A model generated the notes under the pieces. It did no database searches and was not told the origin of the DNA. It saw only the letters and a list, made by a program, of their open reading frames with translations. A stretch of 8,646 nucleotides of DNA from Deltaproteobacteria bacterium. GTDB taxonomy: Bacteria; Desulfobacterota; DSM-4660; Desulfatiglandales; Desulfatiglandaceae. Of this stretch, positions 1 through 5,271 are shown in pieces (position 1 is the stretch's first letter; each line of letters starts with the position of its first letter). Position numbers and translations under genes: made by a program. The DNA lies in the NCBI GenBank assembly GCA_011051075.1, contig DREN01000219.1, forward strand, positions 1 to 8,646. The letters run 5' to 3'.

Positions 1-1
1 C

Positions 2-286
2 TATATCCCCCACGACGATGTCTCAAAGTACTGGGCCATGAACGTGCACGACTACCTGCATCAGGCCAACATCAGTCCCGGTTGGGCCTGGCTGAAAATG
101 ATCGGCCACGGGGACTTCATGAACTTCATCGGGATAACCATCCTGGCAGGCACAACCATAATATGCTACCTGTCCATCATCCCGATCCTCATAAAGAGCC
201 GGGATTTTATTTACGCGGTCTTAGCGGGGATGGAGGTCGTTATCCTGGGCCTTGCGGCCAGCGGGCTGCTGGCAGTGGGCCATTAG
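2..286 (+). CDS. Inner-membrane protein, C-terminal part (5' end outside window; DUF1634-like?)
   Basis: The frame is open from the window edge to a TAG at 284-286, so only the last 94 residues are seen. An ATG at 38 is in frame, but twelve sensible codons (starting YIPHDD) precede it, so the real start probably lies upstream. A polar loop (residues 1-38) is followed by two hydrophobic segments, about 39-64 (FMNFIGITILAGTT...) and 69-92 (FIYAVLAGMEVVILGLAASG), separated by a short basic turn (KSRD). This fits an inner-membrane protein with at least two helices here. The pattern vaguely recalls DUF1634 membrane proteins, which often sit beside TauE/SafE-type exporters, but I cannot confirm that. 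No catalytic motif is visible. The function is unknown. Confidence 0.7.
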   Translation, partial: YIPHDDVSKYWAMNVHDYLHQANISPGWAWLKMIGHGDFMNFIGITILAGTTIICYLSIIPILIKSRDFIYAVLAGMEVVILGLAASGLLAVGH

Positions 287-292
287 CGCCTT

Positions 293-576
293 TTATCCTA
301 TCTTTCTGGCACACCGCTGACCGCGATGATGCCAGGAGTAGCAGATCACCTCTTCCATCGCCGTGAACTGCGAGAGAGCTTTTTTGCCCATCAAATAGAG
401 GGGGCCGGTATGCATCTTCGCATCCCAAACCAGGGAGATCTCCTGGTCAAGGGTGGGTACCTGTTTGAAATTGGTGGAAAAGGTAAGGGGAAAAACAGAT
501 CAAGATGGCAGAAAATGCCCTTATCGTGCGGGACAATATAGAAGTAGGCTTCGGAAACACAATCCCCTGTGGCTGT
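293..576 (-). pseudogene. Frameshifted remnant of an unidentified protein gene
   Basis: Two adjoining minus-strand frames read like one protein. From 576 down to about 490 the frame gives a peptide containing DCVSEAYFYIVPHDKG and CHLDLFFP. The neighbouring frame then continues from about 490 to a TAA at 293-295 with TLDQEISLVWDAKMHTG and ends WHHRGQRCARKIG. The switch falls on a run of five T and four C (minus strand; 487-495), where loss of one base would explain it. An in-frame TGA at 577-579 cuts the 5' side and I find no start codon, so the gene is probably truncated as well as shifted. I do not recognise the family. Alternatives are a sequencing or assembly indel in an intact gene, or chance open frames. 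It lies tail to tail with the membrane protein, 6 nt away. Confidence 0.4.
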
Positions 577-861
577 TCAGATTCCTCTATTGATACCGTC
601 GTTGATTCAGATCTGGCTTTCGGGACGTCCCCCAAAACACGTAAATTGGAGTTATAATTGCACGTGAATGGTTACGGTTTTTCTTATGTGAAGGGATATG
701 ATCCCGCTGCGGGCCATGCAGGGCAGGGCCTCACAAAGTCAGGGTTAAGTCGTGTCTAAGGGTTCAATAGAGAATAACGTCATACCCGTGTGGTGGGGCA
801 TCCCCGCTTCAGGCCGTCTTCGGCACTCGCTCAACGGTCGGATCCTTCCCCTAACACAGTT
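577..861. other. Non-coding stretch downstream of the CBS-domain gene
   Basis: I find no convincing gene here. A short hairpin (GGGG-CAT-CCCC, extendable to 6 pairs with one wobble, 793-807) lies about 55 nt beyond the stop of the CBS-domain gene. It has no T tract on either side, so it is a poor intrinsic terminator. A degenerate GC palindrome (CCCGCTGCGGG, 703-713) may be a decayed relative of the palindromes at 1474 and 2285. Confidence 0.4.
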
Positions 862-1422
862 TCAGATCGGGCATTTCCGTATCAGATCGTAGATAGCCGC
901 AAATACGTCCGTCAATTTCAAAATACCCGTGATCCTCCCCTCCCCGGCCACAAGGAGAGAGTGATGGTTACCCATGACCAGCATGTGCATGGCCTCTTCC
1001 AGGGGAGCATCTTCGTCAATGTACTCGCCTTCGGTTGGGGTGTGCATGAAATTCCGCACATTGATCCTGGCCGCTTTGGAACATATATCTATCAACGAGG
1101 TCGTCCAGAGCTTTTGATGCTCCATCATGGATTTGAGGAATTCGGGGCTGAACCCGGCACGGGACAGGCTACTGGTGTCCCCGATCCCCTTGTACCTGGG
1201 TTCAAGGGCCTTGAGCACATCCAACTGGCTTATCTTACCCACCACGTTCTTATCCCCGTCCAGGACCAGCACAGCCCTGTGAAGGTACTTGTGCATTGTC
1301 CTGTCCAACCTCTCCTGGGCCTCTTCAAGGGCGGTTACAGCATCGTACAGGGTGGCATCTTCAGACACGGTGGCATATTCGTCCAGAGGTACCATGAGGT
1401 CCTTCACCCTTATCAAATCCAT
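862..1422 (-). CDS. Two-CBS-domain protein
   Basis: This 186-residue soluble protein consists almost only of a CBS pair. CBS1 is about residues 6-75, opening VKDLM and ending VVGKISQLDVLKAL. A linker covers 76-118. CBS2 is about 120-182, opening NVRNFM and ending ITGILKLTDVFAAIYDLI. Each half shows the typical hydrophobic strand, a G-x-I/L turn and a terminal T/QLDV-type helix. CBS pairs generally bind adenine nucleotides (AMP, ATP, SAM) and gate a partner protein. No partner domain is fused here, so it probably acts in trans or as a sensor. CBS1 carries an unusually long charged helix (about residues 33-46). The ATG start is supported by a strong Shine-Dalgarno (GAGGAGGG, 1428-1435) five bases upstream. 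It stands alone, 278 nt downstream of the micro-membrane gene. The specific ligand cannot be read from the sequence. Confidence 0.9.
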   Translation of the reverse strand: MDLIRVKDLMVPLDEYATVSEDATLYDAVTALEEAQERLDRTMHKYLHRAVLVLDGDKNVVGKISQLDVLKALEPRYKGIGDTSSLSRAGFSPEFLKSMMEHQKLWTTSLIDICSKAARINVRNFMHTPTEGEYIDEDAPLEEAMHMLVMGNHHSLLVAGEGRITGILKLTDVFAAIYDLIRKCPI

Positions 1423-1473
1423 ATTAACCCTCCTCGGTTTAAGGTTTTCCGATCAGTGCCCCACCGGACGGAC

Positions 1474-1490
1474 TCCCGCCACAGGCGGGA
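1474..1490. repeat. Palindromic GC repeat, core copy 1
   Basis: The 17-nt sequence TCCCGCCACAGGCGGGA forms a 7-bp stem with an ACA loop. The identical core recurs at 2289-2305 and, inverted, at 2352-2368 (within 2344-2370). It lies in the non-coding leader of the CBS-domain gene, about 50 nt upstream of its start. It resembles REP-type dispersed palindromes. No RAYT transposase gene is in the window. Confidence 0.8.
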
Positions 1491-1534
1491 TAGATCCCGT
1501 ATCCACAGTTGCTGAAGTCTAACCGCACAGGTCG

Positions 1535-1567
1535 AAAAAAATGGTGGGGCTTCCCTTGTCACGCCCC
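1535..1567 (-). terminator. Weak candidate intrinsic terminator after the micro-membrane gene
   Basis: On the minus strand a GGGGC/GCCCC stem (1563-1567 with 1546-1550, 12-nt loop) is followed four bases later by seven T residues (1541-1535). It lies about 135 nt beyond the stop of the 28-residue gene and upstream of the CBS-domain gene. The stem is short and the gap before the T tract is long, so this is only a candidate. Confidence 0.25.
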
Positions 1568-1700
1568 CGGTCACAGTAGAGAGTTTGAACTACTGCAAAA
1601 GAAGCGTCTTCATCCGGTGGATACGGGGCTCGGTTCAAGGTTTTTGGCGGATATCGGTTATCTTTTCTTTTGTGTTGTCCACCTGACAACTGTTACTGAG

Positions 1701-1787
1701 TCACGTGGAGACGCCTAACTTGGGGAGGATATAGGCCTGAAGCACAAACCACCCCACAATAATCAAAATGAACACCCATATACTCAT
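1701..1787 (-). CDS. 28-residue single-span membrane peptide
   Basis: A small gene encodes 28 residues starting MSIWVFILIIVGW and ending ILPKLGVST, with a TGA stop at 1701-1703. Nearly the whole chain, residues 3-21, is one hydrophobic helix, followed by a short tail with a Pro-Lys-Leu-Gly motif. This fits a single-pass inner-membrane peptide. The ATG follows a purine-rich GGGGG stretch on the minus strand (about 1793-1797) acting as the ribosome binding site. It begins 90 nt downstream of the fmdB-type gene on the same strand and is probably co-transcribed with it. I recall very short membrane peptides ending in an LPKxGV-like tail in deltaproteobacterial genomes, but this is memory and not a database result. 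The function is unknown. Its role could be to modify a membrane complex, as other micro-membrane proteins do. Confidence 0.6.
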   Translation of the reverse strand: MSIWVFILIIVGWFVLQAYILPKLGVST

Positions 1788-1848
1788 GCCGCCCCCTTTT
1801 TTTGTTGTTTCATCCTGTTCCAATTAACAGCCCCCTCCACTTCTTCCA

Positions 1849-1869
1849 TATACGGCACACGGCCGTATA
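1849..1869. other. Hairpin between the FmdB gene and the micro-membrane gene
   Basis: TATACGGC (1849-1856) and GCCGTATA (1862-1869) form a perfect 8-bp stem with a 5-nt loop. It starts nine bases beyond the fmdB stop on the transcribed minus strand. No T tract follows, so it is more likely an mRNA-stabilising or processing hairpin inside the transcript than a terminator. Confidence 0.5.
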
Positions 1870-1877
1870 GATCAGGC

Positions 1878-2096
1878 TCACGAAAAACCGCCGTGTGATG
1901 CGCAAGACGTTGAGGCCGAACCGCTTCCAAGGCCCAGGCCTGAACCGGAAGCAAAGGATGAAAAGGTGGACAAGAGCTTTTCACTTTCCTCACTGCCACA
2001 GGACGGGCAGGGCCCCCTGTCTTCCCCGGTGCTCCGGAAACAGAGAGACTCGAAAGTATTTCCGCACTCCTTACATCTGAATTCATAGATAGGCAT
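1878..2096 (-). CDS. FmdB-family zinc-ribbon protein
   Basis: This 72-residue protein starts MPIYEFRCKECGNTFE, the hallmark of the FmdB/TIGR02605 putative regulatory family. Four zinc ligands form two CxxC knuckles, Cys8-Cys11 and Cys30-Cys33 (PCPSCGSE), making a zinc ribbon over residues 1-42. The tail (43-72) is rich in Ser, Gly and Ala and looks disordered, with an extra Cys65. The length is normal for the family. The name comes from a putative regulator of formamidase expression, but most members have no proven role. The ATG at 2094-2096 has an AGGGAG ribosome binding site (2102-2107) six bases upstream. A perfect 14-bp palindrome lies about 22 nt upstream of the start and could be an operator. 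The next gene on the strand is the 28-residue membrane peptide. Confidence 0.92.
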   Translation of the reverse strand: MPIYEFRCKECGNTFESLCFRSTGEDRGPCPSCGSEESEKLLSTFSSFASGSGLGLGSGSASTSCASHGGFS

Positions 2097-2118
2097 TTGA
2101 ACTCCCTAAAATAGTTGT

Positions 2119-2132
2119 TTTGCGGACGCAAA
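2119..2132. promoter_or_regulatory. Operator-like palindrome upstream of the FmdB gene
   Basis: TTTGCGGACGCAAA is a perfect inverted repeat (TTTGCG-GA-CGCAAA) 22 nt before the ATG. It could be a dimeric repressor site or a hairpin in the leader. A two-base loop makes an RNA hairpin less likely than a DNA site. No clear promoter boxes were found around it. Confidence 0.3.
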
Positions 2133-2284
2133 TTACCGCAGATAATTAAAAAAATCACAGACGGGGAGCGTTCATCTGCGCCCCTTGTTTTTATTCAACC
2201 CCTATATAGCCTTCAAGATAATGTTTTTGGGGTACACCCATCCATTGCCATAAAGAGAAAACCGAGGTTCATTGAAGCCGGATA

Positions 2285-2311
2285 CTGGTCCCGCCACAGG
2301 CGGGACTGGAT
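2285..2311 (+). repeat. 27-nt palindromic repeat, copy 2 (forward arm)
   Basis: The core TCCCGCCACAGGCGGGA (2289-2305) is flanked by CTGG and CTGGAT. The whole 27 nt is exactly the reverse complement of 2344-2370, 32 nt away. Each arm can fold on itself (8-bp GTCCCGCC/GGCGGGAC stem), and the two arms can also pair with each other. Confidence 0.85.
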
Positions 2312-2343
2312 ATCTGTGAGGAATCCCCCTTTTTTCATCAAGC

Positions 2344-2370
2344 ATCCAGTCCCGCCTGTGGCGGGACCAG
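2344..2370 (-). repeat. 27-nt palindromic repeat, copy 3 (inverted arm)
   Basis: This is the exact inverted copy of 2285-2311. Head-to-head pairs of this kind, separated by a short spacer, are typical of BIME-like arrangements of REP elements. The spacer contains a CCCCC run followed by a T run. Confidence 0.85.
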
Positions 2371-2455
2371 GATCAATCAGATAACACCTCTGTGAACGAT
2401 TTAGAGCCACGGAGTAGCCGCCCCAGAATATTTTTCAAATACAGTATAATATAGG

Positions 2456-2596
2456 TCATTTGAGGAAATTTGCAACGGTTTTTTCTGTCTCCTGTGCAAT
2501 CCTCAGTTCCCTGTTGGTAGGAATCACCAGAATCTTGACCTCACTTTCAGGAGAACTGATCTCCCTGGGCCCGCTCTCCCTGTTCAGGAGGGTGTT
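2456..2596 (-). pseudogene. Acetate kinase 3'-end remnant
   Basis: The minus-strand frame ending at a TGA (2456-2458) encodes about 46 residues that match the end of acetate kinase. RESGPREISSPESEV is followed by KILVIPTNRELRIAQET and a final helix ending NFLK. In AckA the last strand before the terminus is typically (V/I)LVIPTNEEL.IA, so the match is specific. Upstream of about 2596 the frame runs into unrelated low-complexity codons and hits a stop at 2663-2665. The ATPase core and all active-site residues are absent, and no start codon belongs to it. It is therefore a truncated gene. It follows fabH on the same strand; I recall ackA lying near plsX-fabH in some other bacteria, but the link here is only inferred. 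The boundary may be a recombination or repeat-insertion point, since repeats lie on both sides. Confidence 0.75.
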
Positions 2597-2629
2597 GTTT
2601 ATTATGGAGTTGTTGGACGTGGCATGTTT

Positions 2630-2683
2630 CCTGGTTGCTGGTTTCTGGAGAGTGGATACTCGTTACTGGATACCGGATCCTGG
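2630..2683. repeat. Degenerate CTGG / GGATACT-type tandem repeat
   Basis: Short related units follow one another: CCTGGTTGCTGG, TTTCTGG, GTGGATACT, TTACTGGATACCGG, GGATCCTGG. The same words (GGATACTGG, ACTGGAT) flank the palindrome at 2285-2311, suggesting a common family of degenerate intergenic repeats. It lies between fabH and the acetate kinase remnant, just past the point where acetate kinase similarity stops. Confidence 0.5.
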
Positions 2684-2803
2684 GCAGAGCTCCCTCGATC
2701 CCAATCCGGCCAGATCCCTGCGCCCGTGGCCTCCGGCCTTAGAGCCTCACTCGCCATACAGGCCATAGGCTTCAGACCCGTACTGTCGAAGAAAGATCAC
2801 ACG

Positions 2804-3799
2804 CTACATAGACCACTCCAGTATGGAGGCCCCCCAGGTCAGACCGGCCCCGAAGGTGACCAGCAGCACGTGGTCTCCCTTCTTCAAAAGCCCTTTCCTG
2901 TTGGCCTCATCCAGGGCAATTGGGATTGTGGCCGAGGATGTGTTACCGTACCTCTCTATGTTGGTATAGACCTTTTCCATGGGAATGCGAAGGTTATTGG
3001 CCAGACCCTGAATGATCCGGATATTGGCCTGGTGGGGAACCACCAGGCTTATGTCCTCACCCGAGAGAGAGTTGTGGCCCAGGGCCTCTCTGGCGATCTC
3101 GGACATGCATCCGATGGCCCGTCTGAAGAGCGGATTCCCATCCATCCTCAGGTGGAACGGCCTTATGTTTATGTCGTGAAGGATCGCCGGTGTTCTGGAA
3201 CTCCCGTCCGCAGAGTAGAGAAGTTCCCACAGTGTGCCGTCCGACCTGAGGTGGCTGGAGAGGATTCCCCCTTCCTCGGGGACAGACCTGACAACGGCTG
3301 CGCCGGCACCGTCTGCAAGGAGAACGCAGGTGCCGCGATCATCCCAGTTTATGATGCTGGAGAGACGCTCCACTCCCACGACCAGGGCGGTCCCGCACGT
3401 TCCGCATCGAATGGCGTTGTTCACCATGGTGAGCGCGTACAGGAAACCGGAACATCCGGCTGACACATCAAAAGCCGCCGCCTTTTCGGCCTTCAGGGCC
3501 TCTTGAACCATGCAGCCCGTGGAAGGGAACTGACGGTCAGGGGTCACGGTCCCCACCACGATCATATCAAGCTCCCCAGGAGAGACCCCCGCCATTTCCA
3601 GGGCCCTTGCCGAGGCCTGGGTTGCCAGATCGGTAGTGCTTTCCTCTCTTACCTTTGACGAGATCCTCCGCTCCCTGATGCCGCTGCGGCGTACGATCCA
3701 TTCATCATTCGTATCAACTATTTCTTCCAGGTCCTTGTTGAAGAGTATTCGTTCAGGCATTGATGAGCCTGTCCCTACTATATGTGCGTGCTGTGCCAT
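2804..3799 (-). CDS. fabH: 3-oxoacyl-ACP synthase III (KAS III)
   Basis: This cytoplasmic enzyme condenses an acyl-CoA (usually acetyl-CoA) with malonyl-ACP to start type II fatty-acid synthesis. The 331 residues are slightly longer than E. coli FabH (317). The catalytic triad is complete: Cys116 in DVSAGCSGFLYAL, His256 in VVPHQANIRII and Asn286 in YGNTSSA, with the family's His-Asn spacing of 30. Other landmarks are DEWIVRRSGIRERR (32-45), GTVTPDRQFPST (83-94) and DGAGAAVV (163-170), and the chain ends FGAGLTWGASILEW. The ATG at 3797-3799 has a modest AAGG ribosome binding site. No plsX, fabD or acpP is adjacent. The next item on the strand is the acetate kinase remnant, so the gene is effectively alone. 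Primer preference (acetyl or branched) cannot be read from sequence. Confidence 0.96.
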   Translation of the reverse strand: MAQHAHIVGTGSSMPERILFNKDLEEIVDTNDEWIVRRSGIRERRISSKVREESTTDLATQASARALEMAGVSPGELDMIVVGTVTPDRQFPSTGCMVQEALKAEKAAAFDVSAGCSGFLYALTMVNNAIRCGTCGTALVVGVERLSSIINWDDRGTCVLLADGAGAAVVRSVPEEGGILSSHLRSDGTLWELLYSADGSSRTPAILHDINIRPFHLRMDGNPLFRRAIGCMSEIAREALGHNSLSGEDISLVVPHQANIRIIQGLANNLRIPMEKVYTNIERYGNTSSATIPIALDEANRKGLLKKGDHVLLVTFGAGLTWGASILEWSM

Positions 3800-4253
3800 T
3801 TCTCAACCTTCAGATCTTTCGGTCCTTACCTTTCATCATATAAAGCTATGTTTTAGGCGGTGATAATAACAAAAAGGTGTGGGTAAATCCAAGGGTAAAA
3901 TCAGGGATCATTGGAAGGTGTACCCTGTTGCAGGGTTATGGTACAGACCTCGTTGAATAGTTGAGTGGTCAAATAGTTGAGCAGGGAAATATATTCTACT
4001 ATTTCAAGATATTATGGCTTTTCAAATGCTGACTGTCCAATTTTCAAGGCAATCATGGGTATGATCAATCATAACAACGACTTAACCACTTAACGATGTC
4101 TGTGGTACGGATGGGTTAATGATTTTTTGAGTTGACAACCTGATAAATGGACGGCATGCTGACCTTCTGTTGCGAGTTTACAGCCTGTTTCCATTGTTAT
4201 CCGTGCTCTCCCTCGCACAAGGGGGAGGTTAAACGGACACGACTCTCAAGCCC
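3800..4253. other. AT-rich divergent intergenic region between fabH and the DUF721 gene
   Basis: No gene is visible in 454 nt. The stretch is clearly more AT-rich than its neighbours. It contains a perfect 6-bp hairpin ACCCTG-TTG-CAGGGT (3922-3936), a direct repeat of AATAGTTGAG (listed separately) and a small ACTTAACC/ACTTAACG duplication (4080-4095). A good -35 box TTGACA lies at 4133-4138, but the -10 at the right distance (CATGCT) is weak. A GGGGGAGG stretch (4221-4228) is too far (25 nt) from the DUF721 start to serve directly. It presumably carries the promoters of both divergent genes. Confidence 0.5.
3956..3981 (+). repeat. Direct repeat AATAGTTGAG x2
   Basis: AATAGTTGAG occurs at 3956-3965 and 3972-3981, a 16-nt period. 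The region between reads as a diverged second half of the same unit. It could be a pair of binding sites or a decayed intergenic repeat. Confidence 0.5.
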
Positions 4254-4562
4254 ATGAAAAGCCAGCCCAAAGACCTCACATCCCTGGGAGATATCATCTC
4301 CGGCCTCCTGAACGATGGGACCCTCCCCTTTAACCCCGATGATGTGGAGATCTGGCAGGTATGGGATGAGGTGGTCGGTGAACCCTATTCAGGCAATACG
4401 AGCCCTTCCCAGATCAGAAACCGGCGTTTAAGGGTCACCGTATACGACTCCGTCTCCCTCCAGGACCTCAAATTCCAGGAGAACCAGATCAGGGTACGGC
4501 TGAACAAAAAGCTGGGCAGGCCCGCGATTGAGAGGATAGATTTCAGGCTCGGCTCAAGATAG
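4254..4562 (+). CDS. DUF721/DciA-family protein
   Basis: This small protein of 102 residues matches the DUF721 family. A leading helix is followed by IWQVWDEVVGEPYSGN (33-48), then RNRRLRVTVYDSVSLQDLKF and a terminal RVRLNKKLGRPAIERIDFRLG. These correspond to the family's W..vvG, L.V.V.s..w..eL and rLn..lg...v..i.fr pattern. DciA was characterised in other bacteria as the ancestral loader or partner of the DnaB replicative helicase. Many short DUF721 proteins have only that domain, as here. The ATG is the only in-frame start after a TAA at 4230-4232 and has no good ribosome binding site. The nearest purine tract is 25 nt away and could pair with CTCCC at 4208-4212. The 3' end overlaps the converging methyltransferase gene by 20 nt. 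The exact role here is inferred from family only. Confidence 0.85.
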   Translation: MKSQPKDLTSLGDIISGLLNDGTLPFNPDDVEIWQVWDEVVGEPYSGNTSPSQIRNRRLRVTVYDSVSLQDLKFQENQIRVRLNKKLGRPAIERIDFRLGSR

Positions 4563-5271
4563 AAAAGTCCCCCTGGTCCATAAGCGGGGGGAGCAGTTCC
4601 AGCCCTGGACGCCCTCCCAGGCACGCCTCGATCAAGGCCAGTTTTGCCCCCGATTCCAGGTCAGGGTAGTTCAGTTGGAGTCGCTTGGGTTCCATACCAA
4701 ACCGCCTCAGACGGACAAGGATATCGGTGATCCGAACCGCGGGATACACAAGGGCCAGCCGGCCTTTTTTTTTCAAGAGGTCCCTTGCGGCTCTCAGGAT
4801 ATCGTCAAGGGACGCCAGGATTTCGTGCCTTGCGATGGCCCTCCTCTGGTCCGGGTTCAGACGACCGCTTCTCACCTTGCGGTAGGGGGGGTTGCATATG
4901 ACCACGTCTGCATATTCACTGATCATGGGTAGGGACCTGATATCGCCGAGAATGACCCCCATCCTGTGGCCGAATCCGTTCAAGAGGACGTTCCGCATGG
5001 CCTGTGAGGCCAACTCCTCCTGTATCTCAAGCCCGAACACCCGGTCAACAGGCCTGCGCAACAGCAGGATCAAAGGGATTATCCCGCACCCGGTGCCCAG
5101 ATCTACGACCAGATCGCCAGGTTTTATGGTCACAAACTGGGAAAGGAGGACGGCGTCTATGGAAAACCTGTAGCCGTCTCTCGACTGAATAAGCCTGAGC
5201 CGGCCTTCCATGAATCTATCCACGCATTCCCCGGGCCGGAGCCCGATTTCAGGGGAGCTGTACGATCTCAT
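4543..5271 (-). CDS. TrmN6/YfiC-type tRNA1(Val) (adenine-37-N6)-methyltransferase-like protein
   Basis: This SAM-dependent class I methyltransferase has 242 residues (E. coli TrmN6 has 245). The N-terminal signature GYRFSIDAVLLSQF (33-46) is typical of the TrmN6/YfiC group. The SAM-binding motif I is VVDLGTGCGIIPL (55-67), with Glu82 in GLEIQ as the likely ribose contact and Asp110 in GDIRSL near adenine. The catalytic NPPY motif is at 127-130, diagnostic of N6-adenine (or exocyclic amine) methylation. The family methylates A37 of tRNA1(Val), but relatives may act on other RNA, so the substrate is an inference. Its ATG lies inside the end of the DUF1015 gene (23-nt overlap) with no clear ribosome binding site, which suggests translational coupling. 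Its 3' end overlaps the converging DUF721 gene by 20 nt. An alternative start at Met21 would still leave the domain intact. Confidence 0.85.
   Translation of the reverse strand: MRSYSSPEIGLRPGECVDRFMEGRLRLIQSRDGYRFSIDAVLLSQFVTIKPGDLVVDLGTGCGIIPLILLLRRPVDRVFGLEIQEELASQAMRNVLLNGFGHRMGVILGDIRSLPMISEYADVVICNPPYRKVRSGRLNPDQRRAIARHEILASLDDILRAARDLLKKKGRLALVYPAVRITDILVRLRRFGMEPKRLQLNYPDLESGAKLALIEACLGGRPGLELLPPLMDQGDFSILSRA

Larger units (their letters stand above)
2133..2455. other. Non-coding, repeat-bearing interval
   Basis: No gene was found between the fmdB leader and the end of the acetate kinase remnant. The interval holds an inverted pair of 27-nt palindromic repeats (listed separately). 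The rest is AT-rich sequence on both sides, such as 2430-2450. Confidence 0.6.

Noticed and set aside
790..1515. Long + strand open frame of 241 codons
   Set aside because: It lies antisense to the CBS-domain gene. Its product has no recognisable domain, while the minus strand has a clear CBS pair and strong ribosome binding site.
1509..1718. 69-codon + strand frame between the CBS and micro-membrane genes
   Set aside because: It has no ribosome binding site and no recognisable pattern, and it overlaps a candidate terminator and the micro-gene end.
1784..2158. 124-codon minus-strand frame
   Set aside because: It overlaps the FmdB gene in another frame and lacks any motif. The FmdB frame has two CxxC knuckles.
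2285..2370. CRISPR array or insertion-sequence ends
   Set aside because: There are only two inverted units with no regular spacing, no further spacers, no transposase frame and no target duplication. A REP-like pair explains it better.
2624..3463. Long + strand open frame of 279 codons
   Set aside because: It is antisense to fabH, which has a complete catalytic triad. It starts in repeat DNA.
3800..4253. tRNA or known riboswitch in the AT-rich region
   Set aside because: No cloverleaf with a T-loop GTTC motif and no recognisable aptamer core was found by eye on either strand.
4568..4592. TCCCCC/GGGGGA stem just after the DUF721 stop, possible terminator
   Set aside because: It lies inside the methyltransferase coding region, has a 13-nt loop and no T tract.
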